Assembly (NCBI RefSeq): GCF_003710915.1
Contig: NZ_RHHR01000020.1
Span: 1-52,180, forward strand
DNA length: 52,180 bases
DNA from: Brevibacillus invocatus
GTDB lineage: Bacteria > Bacillota > Bacilli > Brevibacillales > Brevibacillaceae
Reading direction: 5' to 3'
Part shown: in pieces, positions 9,528 through 17,464 of the stretch
Layout of the letters: every line of letters starts with the position of its first letter
How positions within the stretch are numbered: the first letter of the stretch is position 1
Position numbers and translations under genes: made by a program
The notes under the pieces: model-generated
Told to the model about the DNA's origin: nothing
Database searches by the model: none
Seen by the model: only the letters and a program-made list of their open reading frames with translations

Positions 9528-9839
9528 ATGGATCATAATGGTGTTAAAGCAATCACCCATGCAAGTGCATTTTTTGCCCCGTTTTTGGTACCACTGCTCG
9601 TATGGCTGTTGATGCAAGACCGTCATGTAAAAAGCATGGCCCTGCAAGCTCTGCTCTTTCACGTAGGTATCGGTATTTTAATCAGTATTTCCGCAGTTCT
9701 TTCCTACATTTTGATCGGTATTCCATTCCTGATCGTTTTCGGCTTGATCGGAATCTACTATCCAATCAAAGGAGTCATCTTCTCGTTGCAAGGCCGCCCA
9801 TTCCACTACCCGATTATCGGGTCTTTGGTGGGCCACTAA
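9528..9839 (+). CDS. DUF4870-type small membrane protein
   Basis: A 103-aa protein with three hydrophobic helices. It opens with HASAFFAPFLVPLLVWLLM and contains the short KSMALQALLFHVGI linker seen in DUF4870/Tic20-like proteins, in which a cytoplasmic loop separates helix 1 from a hairpin of two more. The start has a strong GAGGAGGATC ribosome binding site. Function is not known for the family; it is single-gene here, between a divergent dedA and a bidirectional terminator. Confidence 0.8.
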   Translation: MDHNGVKAITHASAFFAPFLVPLLVWLLMQDRHVKSMALQALLFHVGIGILISISAVLSYILIGIPFLIVFGLIGIYYPIKGVIFSLQGRPFHYPIIGSLVGH

Positions 9840-9850
9840 TACAAGCTAAA

Positions 9851-9878
9851 AGACCAGCGTTCGCTCGCTGGTCTTTTT
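9851..9878. terminator. Bidirectional terminator
   Basis: A 9-bp perfect stem (AGACCAGCG/CGCTGGTCT, loop of 6) is followed by TTTTT on the plus strand and TTTT on the minus strand. It serves the DUF4870-type gene and the convergent rhodanese gene. Confidence 0.9.
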
Positions 9879-9904
9879 GGTCTGTGATACGAATGGACAG
9901 CACC

Positions 9905-10294
9905 TTATTTCTTTTTTATAGCCCCGCGCCAAGCCATAATGCCTCCACGCAAATGAGCAAGATTGCTGTAGCCATGCTTCTTCAGGATTCTCCCAGCCTG
10001 TTTGCTGCGCATGCCGCTTCGGCAATAGAGCAACACTTCATTTTTAGGGGAAATTTCTTTGACCCTGCTGTTGAGCTGCGACAACGGTATATTGATTGCG
10101 GAAGGGATATGGCCTGCTTTGAACTCATGCGGTTCCCGTACATCGACGAGCAGTACCTTGCTTTTTTGGTTTACCCGTTCTTTGAATTGGTCGGCATTCA
10201 GGTTTTGCAAACCTTTGACCGGAACAAAACGCGTGACCAGAAAATAGGTGAGCAAAGCGTAGACGGCAATCAATAGGATAGTTGTGAAATCCAC
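9905..10294 (-). CDS. Membrane-anchored rhodanese-like sulfurtransferase
   Basis: A 129-aa protein with one N-terminal membrane helix (about residues 4-23) and a single rhodanese domain carrying the active-site loop CRSGMRS. Rhodaneses carry sulfane sulfur as a cysteine persulfide. It follows the CstR-like regulator by 21 bases and is the last gene of the transcript beginning at 11122, inside a cluster of persulfide-handling genes. The anchor suggests action at the membrane face, for instance with a sulfide:quinone oxidoreductase encoded elsewhere. Confidence 0.9.
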   Translation of the reverse strand: MDFTTILLIAVYALLTYFLVTRFVPVKGLQNLNADQFKERVNQKSKVLLVDVREPHEFKAGHIPSAINIPLSQLNSRVKEISPKNEVLLYCRSGMRSKQAGRILKKHGYSNLAHLRGGIMAWRGAIKKK

Positions 10295-10315
10295 GTATGC
10301 ATTCGCCCTTTCTCT

Positions 10316-10582
10316 TTAGCGACTTTTAACCAGTAGTTCGACTGCTTCTTTCACCATTTTTTCCGGGTCTTTGCCTGCTCCCTCTTCTTCTAATAAACAA
10401 CGTTGCAAATTTTCCGCAACAATCTGTGCGATCGCTCTGTCAGAGGCATTCCGAACAGCTGAAAGCTGAGCCACTACCTCCTTGCAATTCTTCTGTTCTT
10501 CCATCATCCGCAATACGCCGCGAATCTGTCCTTCAATCCTGCGCAAGCGTCTTTTCACATCATCGCCGTAGGTGTAATCCAT
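10316..10582 (-). CDS. cstR: CsoR-family regulator, probable persulfide sensor CstR
   Basis: The ATG at 10582 is preceded by GGAGGG at seven bases, so I prefer it over an ATG 24 bases upstream that lies in the operator. The 88-aa protein is a CsoR/RcnR-family helical repressor. It keeps the two cysteines C33 and C62, but the residue four before the second cysteine, a copper-binding His in CsoR, is Asn. Loss of that ligand together with rhodanese, TusA, DsrE and persulfide-dioxygenase neighbours points to CstR, which senses persulfides through the cysteine pair. Three matching operator palindromes lie in the locus. Confidence 0.85.
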   Translation of the reverse strand: MDYTYGDDVKRRLRRIEGQIRGVLRMMEEQKNCKEVVAQLSAVRNASDRAIAQIVAENLQRCLLEEEGAGKDPEKMVKEAVELLVKSR

Positions 10583-10604
10583 ACTGATTCCCTCCGTTCC
10601 ATTC

Positions 10605-10624
10605 ATACGTATACTCGTATTATA
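10605..10624 (-). promoter_or_regulatory. Putative CstR operator 3 with -10 element, upstream of cstR
   Basis: The 16-bp palindrome ATACG-TATACT-CGTAT (10605-10620) overlaps a minus-strand -10 TATAAT (10619-10624) by two bases, the same register as operator 2. The arms differ (ATACG rather than ATACC) and the -35 is weak, so it may be a secondary autoregulatory site. Confidence 0.5.
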
Positions 10625-10639
10625 AACGAAAAAGGAGAT

Positions 10640-11122
10640 TTAGATAAACAGATTCACTTTAGCCTGGTTCGCATCCCCCAGATAGGCTGCAACCCCAGCG
10701 TATTCCATGCCATCGATCAGTTCTTCCTTTTGCAGCCCCAAGAGGTCCATCGTCATCGTACATGCTACCAGCTTGACTCCCTGCTCTTGCGCCAATTCGA
10801 TCAATTGCGGCAAGGACAGCGCATTGTGCTTCTTCATGACGTGCTTGATCATCTCAGGTCCCATACCCATCATGTTCATTTTGGACAAGCCCAGCTTGTT
10901 GGCACCGCGTGGCATCATCCAGCCAAACGCTTTTTCCAGGAAGCCCTTGTTCACAGGGACAACCTCGTCCTTGCGCATGGTATTCAGTCCCCAGAAAGTG
11001 AAGAAGATCGTGACGTCGTGGTCGTAGGCTGCAGCTCCATTGGCAATGATAAATGCTGCAATGGCTTTATCTAAATCCCCGCTAAACAGGACAATCGTCG
11101 TTTTTTCTCTTTGGTTTTCCAT
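10640..11122 (-). CDS. DsrE-like sulfur-carrier family protein
   Basis: I favour the ATG at 11122 (MENQREKTTIVLFSGDLDKA) with GAGGGG upstream over 11146, whose leader would lie in the operator. The 160-aa protein has the DsrE/F-like Rossmann-type fold: a first strand TTIVLFSGD, a long insertion typical of DsrE2, and KLVACTMTMDLLGLQKEEL with a single conserved Cys that can carry persulfide. It is the first gene of the transcript ending with cstR and the membrane rhodanese. DsrE-type proteins exchange sulfur with TusA and rhodanese partners, all of which are encoded next door. Confidence 0.85.
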   Translation of the reverse strand: MENQREKTTIVLFSGDLDKAIAAFIIANGAAAYDHDVTIFFTFWGLNTMRKDEVVPVNKGFLEKAFGWMMPRGANKLGLSKMNMMGMGPEMIKHVMKKHNALSLPQLIELAQEQGVKLVACTMTMDLLGLQKEELIDGMEYAGVAAYLGDANQAKVNLFI

Positions 11123-11155
11123 GTGAATAATAACCCCTCTCATCATTTTATACTT

Positions 11156-11199
11156 ATACCCCTACCAGTATAATACGGGAGGCGGTCACTATTTTGCAA
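11156..11199 (-). promoter_or_regulatory. Putative CstR operator 2 with promoter, upstream of the dsrE-like gene
   Basis: ATACCCCTACCAGTAT (11156-11171) is 13/16 identical to operator 1 and overlaps the -10 TATTAT (11170-11175) by two bases. A -35 TTGCAA lies at 11194-11199 with 18-base spacing. It would control the dsrE-like gene, cstR and the membrane rhodanese. Confidence 0.7.
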
Positions 11200-11263
11200 G
11201 TACAAAAATGTACCTATGGATAAAAAGAACCTACTCGCCTCGCAAAGGGTATTCCGACGAGAC

Positions 11264-11297
11264 AAAAAGAGCGAACACCTCGTAACAGGGCTCGCTC
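11264..11297 (-). terminator. Terminator after the persulfide dioxygenase fusion gene
   Basis: A stem GAGCGA/TCGCTC is followed by TTTTT on the minus strand, just after the stop codon at 11319. It separates the two sulfur transcripts. Confidence 0.75.
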
Positions 11298-11318
11298 CTT
11301 TTCATCGAATTAGTCTGG

Positions 11319-12470
11319 TTATCTGTCGTGAACAGCACAACGGTTTGGTCCAATCTCCATCTCGCGCTGTTCTTCCTCATTAGGCTTGATTTTTCCCATA
11401 TTTGTCTGACGAATTTCTTGATACGCATTGGGCTGTGGCGGCAATTTTTCCGTAACTGTTCTTCTGAATTCCGTCTCATCCTGAATCAACAAACCCGGGT
11501 TGTGCTGATACAGATCCCCCAGTCTAGTCGACACCTGTCCACCTTTACCAAGCTCTGTAATCTTCCCGAAGTGTGCAGGCAGAACGATCAGATCAGGAGA
11601 TAGCTCTTTGTAGCGCGAATACAAGGTATGGCGCAGATCACCCACCCAATCCTCTGCCAAGCCAGCCAGGTCAGGACGGCCAATGGACTCCACAAAAAGG
11701 ATGTCTCCTGTCAGCAAATACTGATCGTCGATGATAAACGAGGTACTCCCGATCGTATGCCCCGGGGAGTATATCGGCAGAATCGTGATATCCGTGTTCC
11801 CAGCTTTTATGGCCTTGCCATCCTCCAGCTTTTCGTAGGAAAACGTCACCTCAGTAGCGTCTTTCTCCGGTAGCCAGTATGTCGCACCTACCTGATCCGC
11901 CAGTTTTTTCCCTCCGGAGATATGGTCAGCGTGCAGATGGGTGTCGATTGTGTGCTTGATCGTAGCCTTATGTTCTTTGGCAAAGGCTTCATACACGTCT
12001 GTCATGCGCAGCGTATCAATGACCACGGCTTCCCCTTGAGAAATCACCATATAGGAAAGGCAGCCTTTTCCAATCCGTACGAATTGATACAGCTCTCCAC
12101 CGTTACGCAGATCCCCGACTTTGACCGGCTCCAGATGCTCACTCCATGCTTTCATCCCGCCCTGGAGATAAAACACTTCGCTTCTTCCCGCTTCGACTAT
12201 CTGTTCAGCCACAAAGATAGACGAACCCTCTTTTGCACAGACGACCAGCACCTTTTCCCCCTCAGGGATTCGCTCCAGTGCAGGGTCGACTCCGTCCATC
12301 AGATCAAAATACGGGATATTGATGATCTCGATGTTATGCCCTTCAATTTTCCAATCGTCAAAGTCGCTCTGATTGCGGACATCCAGGATAAAGAGACGCT
12401 CCTGATTGAAGACGATTTTAGCCAATTCATGCGGCGTCATCGCTTGCAATGCTGTTGTTGCAGTAGTCAT
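11319..12470 (-). CDS. Rhodanese/metallo-beta-lactamase fusion, probable persulfide dioxygenase (CstB-like)
   Basis: The ATG at 12470 has GGAGAG ten bases upstream; a TTG six bases earlier is less likely. The 383-aa product starts with a rhodanese domain (about 10-115, active Cys 78 in VVCAKEGSS), followed by a glyoxalase-II-like metallo-beta-lactamase domain with THLHADH (H178, H180, D182, H183) that binds the mononuclear iron of persulfide dioxygenases. Such enzymes oxidise glutathione- or coenzyme A-type persulfides to sulfite. Staphylococcal CstB combines the same activities with a different domain order. Together with TusA-rhodanese and DsrE it forms the first sulfur transcript. Confidence 0.88.
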   Translation of the reverse strand: MTTATTALQAMTPHELAKIVFNQERLFILDVRNQSDFDDWKIEGHNIEIINIPYFDLMDGVDPALERIPEGEKVLVVCAKEGSSIFVAEQIVEAGRSEVFYLQGGMKAWSEHLEPVKVGDLRNGGELYQFVRIGKGCLSYMVISQGEAVVIDTLRMTDVYEAFAKEHKATIKHTIDTHLHADHISGGKKLADQVGATYWLPEKDATEVTFSYEKLEDGKAIKAGNTDITILPIYSPGHTIGSTSFIIDDQYLLTGDILFVESIGRPDLAGLAEDWVGDLRHTLYSRYKELSPDLIVLPAHFGKITELGKGGQVSTRLGDLYQHNPGLLIQDETEFRRTVTEKLPPQPNAYQEIRQTNMGKIKPNEEEQREMEIGPNRCAVHDR

Positions 12471-12500
12471 TGTCAATGTACTCTCCTTCTGTAAATTGGT

Positions 12501-12896
12501 TTAAAACGACAATGAAATGTTGGCGTCCTTGGCAAAATCAAGAAAGGTTACAGCTCCGCCTACTTCAATCCCGTCTATGAACGCTTCTTTTTGCAAATTC
12601 ATGACGTCCATGGTCATCTGGCAGGCGATCATTTTGACACCCATCTCTTGAGCCATGCCTACAAGCTCAGGAATCGACGGAACATTGGCTTTTGCAAAAC
12701 CCTCTGCCATATGTTCTTTCCCTGCTGGCATGGAAAGCTGTTGATTGGCTTGCTTGTGAATCAAGTTTAGTCCTTCAAAGGTAAAGAAGATCGCAACTTC
12801 TGCATCCGTTGCTGCAGAAGCAGTGGCAATATTAAACACTTTGTAGGCATCGAACATTCCGCCGTTGCTTGCAATAATCGCTACTTTTGTTGACAT
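12501..12896 (-). CDS. DsrE-like sulfur-carrier family protein
   Basis: The ATG at 12896 is preceded by GGGAGAG at eight bases. The 131-aa product shares the pattern of the other DsrE-like protein in this locus: a first strand KVAIIASNG, an FFTFEGLNLI segment and KMIACQMTMDVMNLQKEAF with a conserved Cys. DsrE2-type proteins act as persulfide carriers. It is the middle gene between the TusA-rhodanese fusion (39 bases upstream) and the dioxygenase fusion. Having two paralogues in two neighbouring transcripts suggests different sulfur donors or acceptors. Confidence 0.87.
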   Translation of the reverse strand: MSTKVAIIASNGGMFDAYKVFNIATASAATDAEVAIFFTFEGLNLIHKQANQQLSMPAGKEHMAEGFAKANVPSIPELVGMAQEMGVKMIACQMTMDVMNLQKEAFIDGIEVGGAVTFLDFAKDANISLSF

Positions 12897-12935
12897 GATC
12901 AAATCTCTCCCTTGTGTACATGTTTTTTAACTTCT

Positions 12936-13520
12936 TTATTCATTTGATTCCACGGGACCCTTCCACCCGTTCATTCCGGGCAGTACATTTTTCACACGTG
13001 TAAAGCCTTTGTCCGCCAAGACCTGGCAAGCCAAATCACTCCGATTGCCAGATCGGCATACGACGTGAATCTCGTCCTCCGGCTTTAATTCGTTCCACCT
13101 TTTCTCCAGCTCTCCAAAAGGAATCGACTTGGCTCCTGGTATGCGGTTAAAAGCATATTCTGCTGGTTCCCGGACATCCAGCACAGTACCTGCTTGGTTG
13201 GCAGACAGCTTCTGTTCCAGCTCTTCGCTGGTGATGGTATGCGGAAACTTGGTCTCTGTCTTTGTTTCCTGCGGGCTAGCCTTTCGCAGGTAATGCTTGA
13301 GTACGTCCCCATCATGAATCGTACCCAGATAAGCATGTCCGGTATTTTTGGCCCAGCCCTGCATGTCAGCCAGTGAGCCTTTGTCCGTAGCCTGGACCTC
13401 CAGTACTTCACCGGGCAGCATGGTCTCGATCCTTTTTTTCGTTTTCACGATCGGCATCGGGCAAGCCAAACCTTTGCAGTCCAATATGTGATTGGCTGGT
13501 ATTGCTGTTTGTTTGGTCAT
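12936..13520 (-). CDS. TusA-rhodanese fusion sulfurtransferase (CstA-like)
   Basis: A 194-aa fusion. Residues about 10-80 form a TusA/SirA domain with the sulfur-carrying C20 in the CPMP motif (a further Cys at 15), and about 95-190 form a rhodanese domain with C155 in VVCRSGNRS. The arrangement resembles staphylococcal CstA, which has rhodanese-TusA-rhodanese, but lacks the first rhodanese. It would receive persulfide sulfur and pass it to DsrE or to the dioxygenase. It is the first gene of its transcript, directly downstream of the best operator/promoter pair of the locus. Confidence 0.92.
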   Translation of the reverse strand: MTKQTAIPANHILDCKGLACPMPIVKTKKRIETMLPGEVLEVQATDKGSLADMQGWAKNTGHAYLGTIHDGDVLKHYLRKASPQETKTETKFPHTITSEELEQKLSANQAGTVLDVREPAEYAFNRIPGAKSIPFGELEKRWNELKPEDEIHVVCRSGNRSDLACQVLADKGFTRVKNVLPGMNGWKGPVESNE

Positions 13521-13654
13521 ATGGCATACCTCCCCGTATTATTTTGCCTTCATGCCGTGATCTCCATTCTGGAGGCGGACTGAACTGATCTATACAGGCA
13601 ATTCTCTGAATGTGGTGATTTGAGCGAGGTCGTCGCACGTATTGTAAATTACAT

Positions 13655-13700
13655 ATACCCCTATAGGTATTATATTAGGCTCCTGTTGACTCTTTGTCAA
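13655..13700 (-). promoter_or_regulatory. Promoter and putative CstR operator 1
   Basis: On the minus strand a consensus -35 TTGACA (13695-13700) and -10 TAATAT (13672-13677) have 17-base spacing. Immediately downstream is the palindrome ATACCCCTATAGGTAT (13655-13670), which has the GC tract flanked by AT-rich arms typical of CsoR/CstR operators. The position at the transcription start fits repression. The rest of the 335-base gap to arsC holds only the ars terminator. Confidence 0.8.
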
Positions 13701-13726
13701 TCCTTGTAGTGCTTTTTTGTGTATAG

Positions 13727-13753
13727 CCAAAAAGAAAACCTCCCGCAGGAGGT
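13727..13753 (-). terminator. Terminator of the arsRBC operon
   Basis: A 6-bp stem ACCTCC/GGAGGT with loop of 4 is followed by TTTTCTTTTT on the minus strand, about 100 bases after arsC. Confidence 0.8.
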
Positions 13754-13855
13754 GTTTGTTTACATCTGGCTATCTAGCATTGTCGCCTTTTTAATTTCAC
13801 GAGGCAGGGAACTTCGCCACAGCTCGTTTCGATCGAACCTAACCAGCCGTAAGCC

Positions 13856-14281
13856 TTATTTAACTTCCTCCAAAAACTGCCTCATTCTTTTTTGAATCGC
13901 ATCCCGCACCACTCGAAAGCTGTTCATGATCGCTTCCTCCGACCCGGTCGCCTTGGCCGGGTCGTCGAAGCCCCAATGCTGTTTGACCACGTCACGATTG
14001 GAAATGACCGGGCAATGCTCGTCGGCATGGCCGCACAGCGTAATGACGTAATCCGCTCTATTCAGTATTTCAGGGTCAATGACATCTGAAGTCTGGCTGC
14101 TGATATCGATCCCCGCTTCTTGCATGACCTCCACTGCCCGAGGATTTAGCCCATGTGCCTCAAGCCCTGCGCTTTTTACTTCAAAACGATCTTTCCCCAA
14201 TTCCTTCATCCAGCCTTCCGCCATCTGGCTACGACACGAATTCCCCGTGCAAAGAAAATACACAAGCGATTTTTCTTTCAT
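13856..14281 (-). CDS. arsC: Thioredoxin-dependent arsenate reductase ArsC
   Basis: ArsC reduces arsenate to arsenite, which ArsB then exports. The 141-aa sequence has the low-molecular-weight phosphatase P-loop CTGNSCRSQ (C11, C16) and the redox pair C83 and C90 in LCGHADEHC, so the full three-cysteine relay of the Bacillus/Staphylococcus thioredoxin-coupled class is present. It is the last gene of arsR-arsB-arsC, 15 bases after arsB. Confidence 0.97.
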   Translation of the reverse strand: MKEKSLVYFLCTGNSCRSQMAEGWMKELGKDRFEVKSAGLEAHGLNPRAVEVMQEAGIDISSQTSDVIDPEILNRADYVITLCGHADEHCPVISNRDVVKQHWGFDDPAKATGSEEAIMNSFRVVRDAIQKRMRQFLEEVK

Positions 14282-14296
14282 AGAAGTCGACCCCTT

Positions 14297-15607
14297 TTAC
14301 GAAATGATTTGCAACCATAGATACAGACCCATCAGGGTGATAAACAGCGTCGGTACCGTCAACACGATTCCGGTCTTAAAGTACTGGCCCCAAGTGATGC
14401 GCACCCCTTTGCGGGAAAGGACATGCAACCAGAGCAAGGTCGCTAGTGAACCAATCGGGGTGATCTTGGGACCCAGATCGCTGCCGATGACATTGGCGTA
14501 TACGAGAGCTTCACGAATCACACCTGTCGTCTCCGTTTCCTGGATAGCCAATGCGCCAATCATTACAGTAGGCAGATTATTCATAATGGAGGAAAGAACA
14601 GCGGCCAAGAAACCCATACCGACTGTAGCTGCCCACAATCCTTGATGGGCAAATGTCTGGATCAGCTCCCCCAAGGTATCGGTAAGTCCTACATTGCGTA
14701 ATCCGTACACGACAACATACATGCCGATCGAGAAAACGACGATGGACCAAGGAGCTTCCTTGATCACCTTTTTCGTAGCGATTACTTTGCTGCGTCGCGC
14801 ATCCAGAACAAAGATGATCGCGGCGATCCCGATAATGAAGGATACAGGAACAGCAATGGATTCACTTGCCAGAAATCCGATGAACAGCAGCCCCAGAATC
14901 ACCCAGGACAATCGAAAAAGCCGTAGATCCTTCAGCGCTTCACGCGGCTGCTTCAAGGTGGTGATATCGTAATGGGCGGGAATGCTCTTCCGATAAAAGA
15001 GGTAGAGAACGAGCAAGCTGGCCCCCAAAGAAAAAAGGTTAGGGACAATCATCCGGGACGCGTATTCCATAAAGCCGATCTCGAAATAATCTGCCGAAAC
15101 GATATTGACCAGATTGCTGACGACCAGAGGCAATGAGGTCGTATCGGCAATAAACCCGCTCGCCATGATGAAAGGCAAAATCATATGGTCAGGAAACTTC
15201 AAGGCCCGTACCTGCGCCAACACAATCGGTGTCAAAATCAACGCTGTACCGTCATTGGTAAAAAAGGCGGATACTACCGCGCCCAGCAGCACCACGTAGA
15301 CAAACATCAGCGTCCCGTTTCCTTTTGCCAGCCGTGCAATATGCAAGGCGGACCATTCAAAAAAACCGATCTCGTCCAGGATCAATGAAATCAGAATAAT
15401 GGCTACGAACGCCAAAGTTGCATTCCAGACAATACCGGTCACAGTGATGACATCATCAAAGCTGACAACCCCAAACGCCAAAGCCAAAATCGCCCCGCCT
15501 GTTGCCGTCCAGCCGATGCCCAAGCCTTTAGGCTGCCAGATGACGAAGGTAATCGTCAAAGCAAATATGAGAAAAGCCAACCAAACCAACAACTTGATCT
15601 CTCCCAA
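14297..15607 (-). CDS. arsB: Arsenite efflux transporter ArsB
   Basis: A 436-aa membrane protein with about eleven to twelve hydrophobic helices, the normal size for ArsB of the ion transporter superfamily. Segments such as [18 protein letters not shown] and [15 protein letters not shown] are characteristic ArsB signatures, and [18 protein letters not shown] matches the conserved C-terminal half. It exports arsenite (and antimonite) and lies between arsR (8 bases upstream) and arsC. Confidence 0.96.
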   Translation of the reverse strand: MGEIKLLVWLAFLIFALTITFVIWQPKGLGIGWTATGGAILALAFGVVSFDDVITVTGIVWNATLAFVAIILISLILDEIGFFEWSALHIARLAKGNGTLMFVYVVLLGAVVSAFFTNDGTALILTPIVLAQVRALKFPDHMILPFIMASGFIADTTSLPLVVSNLVNIVSADYFEIGFMEYASRMIVPNLFSLGASLLVLYLFYRKSIPAHYDITTLKQPREALKDLRLFRLSWVILGLLFIGFLASESIAVPVSFIIGIAAIIFVLDARRSKVIATKKVIKEAPWSIVVFSIGMYVVVYGLRNVGLTDTLGELIQTFAHQGLWAATVGMGFLAAVLSSIMNNLPTVMIGALAIQETETTGVIREALVYANVIGSDLGPKITPIGSLATLLWLHVLSRKGVRITWGQYFKTGIVLTVPTLFITLMGLYLWLQIIS

Positions 15608-15615
15608 CTCTGTCT

Positions 15616-15939
15616 CTATTCACAGGTGACCAGGAGCCCCTGTTCAGCAAGCCTTTCAAATTCTGCGGAGTAATCAGGCAGATTCCCCAAGGCAAATCGA
15701 ACCTGTTCCAAACGCTCATGATTCAAGGCGTAAAAAACCCACTGCCCCCTCCTCGTTTCCACCACAAGTCCCGCACTTTTTAAGCGACTCATATGCTTCG
15801 ATACGGCTGGCTGTGAAATCCCGAAAATCGGGACCAGTTCACAAATACAGCAGTTGCGATGGCTCAACAAACCCACGATCTTCAGCCTGGTAGGATCAGC
15901 CAATGCCTTTAGAATGGTCACCAACTGATTGGAATCCAT
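15616..15939 (-). CDS. arsR: ArsR family arsenite-responsive repressor
   Basis: The ATG at 15939 gives a 107-aa product beginning [19 protein letters not shown], with GGAGGG 13 bases upstream; an in-frame extension to 16047 would cross the operator. The winged-helix DNA-binding protein has a C30-C31-x-C33 cluster at the helix that binds As(III) in plasmid-type ArsR proteins (ELCVC-type site), so it should release DNA on arsenite. It heads arsR-arsB-arsC and is divergent from the MarR unit. Confidence 0.93.
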   Translation of the reverse strand: MDSNQLVTILKALADPTRLKIVGLLSHRNCCICELVPIFGISQPAVSKHMSRLKSAGLVVETRRGQWVFYALNHERLEQVRFALGNLPDYSAEFERLAEQGLLVTCE

Positions 15940-15988
15940 CTCGATGTCAATCCCTCCTTTCTCTTTTACTTCACAACCTAATAGTACT

Positions 15989-16004
15989 ATAACTATATGG
16001 TTAT
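15989..16004. promoter_or_regulatory. Putative ArsR operator
   Basis: A 16-bp palindrome ATAAC-TATATG-GTTAT lies about 50 bases upstream of the arsR start in the divergent arsR/marR spacer. Assignment to ArsR is by position. Confidence 0.55.
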
Positions 16005-16030
16005 TTAAATAAAAAATACAAAAAAACAAG

Positions 16031-16059
16031 TTGCAAAATGCAATCAAATGGCATATTGT
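16031..16059 (+). promoter_or_regulatory. Promoter of marR with putative MarR operator copy 1
   Basis: A -35 TTGCAA (16031-16036) and -10 TATTGT (16054-16059) have 17-base spacing. The -35 lies within the palindrome TTGCAAAATGCAA (16031-16043). Its reverse complement recurs with one change at 16551-16563 before the permease gene. Confidence 0.6.
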
Positions 16060-16081
16060 GATGTTGAGGTGAATGAAAAGT

Positions 16082-16531
16082 ATGGATGATCTACGCCAAT
16101 TGTTTCAAGTGATGACACGCCGCTTCGGTTTTCTCAATAAAAACTGCTGTACTGCTGGGGGATGCGACATATCCCTGGTACAAAGCCATATTCTTTATGA
16201 AATCTCTCGCCAACGCCGTCCCTCCATGCAGCAAGTCGCCGAAACATTAGGTACGGATATCACTACATTTAGCCGTCAAATTCAATCCCTGATCAAAATG
16301 AATCTCGTGAAAAAAACGCCTGACCCGGAAGATCGCCGCGTATCCTTGCTATCGCTCACTCCGGAGGGAAACTATGTCACCGAGACGATCGATCAGCAGA
16401 TGAAGCTGTATCTGGAAGAAGTGTTCTCGCACATGAACGCATTCGAAAAAGAAACGGTGATTCGCTCCATTCAATTGTTAAACGAGAGCATGGCGAAATC
16501 AGGAAAATGCTGCACTACTCCACTGGGGTAG
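16082..16531 (+). CDS. MarR family regulator with paired cysteines
   Basis: I start at ATG 16082, which places GAGGTG ten bases upstream; the ATG at 16073 is only one base from it. The 149-aa winged-helix protein has the MarR recognition helix region (VAETLGTDITTFSRQIQSL) and wing with PDPEDRRVSLLSLTPEG. Unusual are C22, C23 and C28 near the N-terminus and C143-C144 at the C-terminal end, a likely site for a thiol-reactive metalloid or oxidant. The divergent arsR operon and the downstream permease, CC protein and ArsN1-like gene suggest an arsenic-type inducer. Confidence 0.88.
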   Translation: MDDLRQLFQVMTRRFGFLNKNCCTAGGCDISLVQSHILYEISRQRRPSMQQVAETLGTDITTFSRQIQSLIKMNLVKKTPDPEDRRVSLLSLTPEGNYVTETIDQQMKLYLEEVFSHMNAFEKETVIRSIQLLNESMAKSGKCCTTPLG

Positions 16532-16550
16532 TCTTCTATTTGATAAATAC

Positions 16551-16563
16551 TTGCATTTTACAA
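16551..16563 (+). promoter_or_regulatory. Putative MarR operator copy 2 before the permease gene
   Basis: TTGCATTTTACAA matches the reverse complement of the element at 16031-16043 at 12 of 13 positions and lies 21 bases before the permease start, next to its ribosome binding site. Confidence 0.55.
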
Positions 16564-16583
16564 CCAAAAAGGGGGATACATAT

Positions 16584-17450
16584 ATGTTCATCACATGGCT
16601 TCAATCGTTTTTGTCCATCGCCTTTGAATTAACGATCTTGTTTATTGGCATTTCCTTTCTCATCAGCTTGCTTCAAGGCTTGATTCCCTATGAAAAAATA
16701 AATCGCTACCTGTCCGGTAACAACACCGTCCTTGGAGTCTTGGCTGCACTCCTGTTTGCTTTCATCACACCCTTTTGCTCCTGCTCCACCATTCCTGTAG
16801 TGGTCAATCTGTTGAATAAAAAGGTGCGCTTCGGTATCGTCATGGTCTTTCTATTCTCATCACCGGTTCTGGACCCGACGATTATCACGCTGATGGGAGC
16901 CATGCTCGGGATAAAAGTAGCTGTCGCTTACACTGTTATCACGTCGATCCTATCTGTCGCAATTGGTCTGACACTGGAAAAGCTGGGCTTTGAAAAAGCG
17001 GTCAAACAAGTGGTGATGACCGGGTACGAAGAAAAGACACAGCGATTCAGCTGGACGACTGCATGGGCGGAAACCTTCAGTATGATGAGGACCGTTTACC
17101 CGTACCTGATCGCCGGAGCTGCGATCGGTTCTGTCATCCACGGTGTCGTTCCCGCTGATTGGATTTCCTCCGTACTGGGTGGTGAGCAATGGTGGCTGGT
17201 TCCCATAGCTGCAGTGATCGGCATTCCCTTGTACATCCGGCTTTCCATGATGATCCCCATGTCGCAAATCCTGCTCGCCAAAGGAATGGCACTCGCTCCT
17301 GTCATGGCCTTGATGATTAGTTCCGCTGGAGCGAGCCTGCCTGAGATTGCATTGCTCGGCGCGATTTTCCAGAGACGACTGGTGGTGGCCTTTATCGTGT
17401 CTGTTCTGATCATGGCTACACTATCTGGCTACCTGTTTTATTTCTTGTAA
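16584..17450 (+). CDS. Permease of the ArsP/DUF318 family
   Basis: The ATG at 16584 (MFITWLQSFLSIAFE) follows GGGGGA at eight bases. The 288-aa protein has about eight membrane helices and the hallmark TPFCSCSTIPV motif with C65 and C67, as in the DUF318 permeases that include ArsP, the exporter of trivalent organoarsenicals. Two CC-rich or arsenic-related genes follow on the same strand, 14 and 170 bases downstream. Export of methylated or other organic arsenicals is a reasonable inference; other soft metals cannot be excluded. Confidence 0.85.
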   Translation: MFITWLQSFLSIAFELTILFIGISFLISLLQGLIPYEKINRYLSGNNTVLGVLAALLFAFITPFCSCSTIPVVVNLLNKKVRFGIVMVFLFSSPVLDPTIITLMGAMLGIKVAVAYTVITSILSVAIGLTLEKLGFEKAVKQVVMTGYEEKTQRFSWTTAWAETFSMMRTVYPYLIAGAAIGSVIHGVVPADWISSVLGGEQWWLVPIAAVIGIPLYIRLSMMIPMSQILLAKGMALAPVMALMISSAGASLPEIALLGAIFQRRLVVAFIVSVLIMATLSGYLFYFL

Positions 17451-17464
17451 AGGAGGTGAAAACA

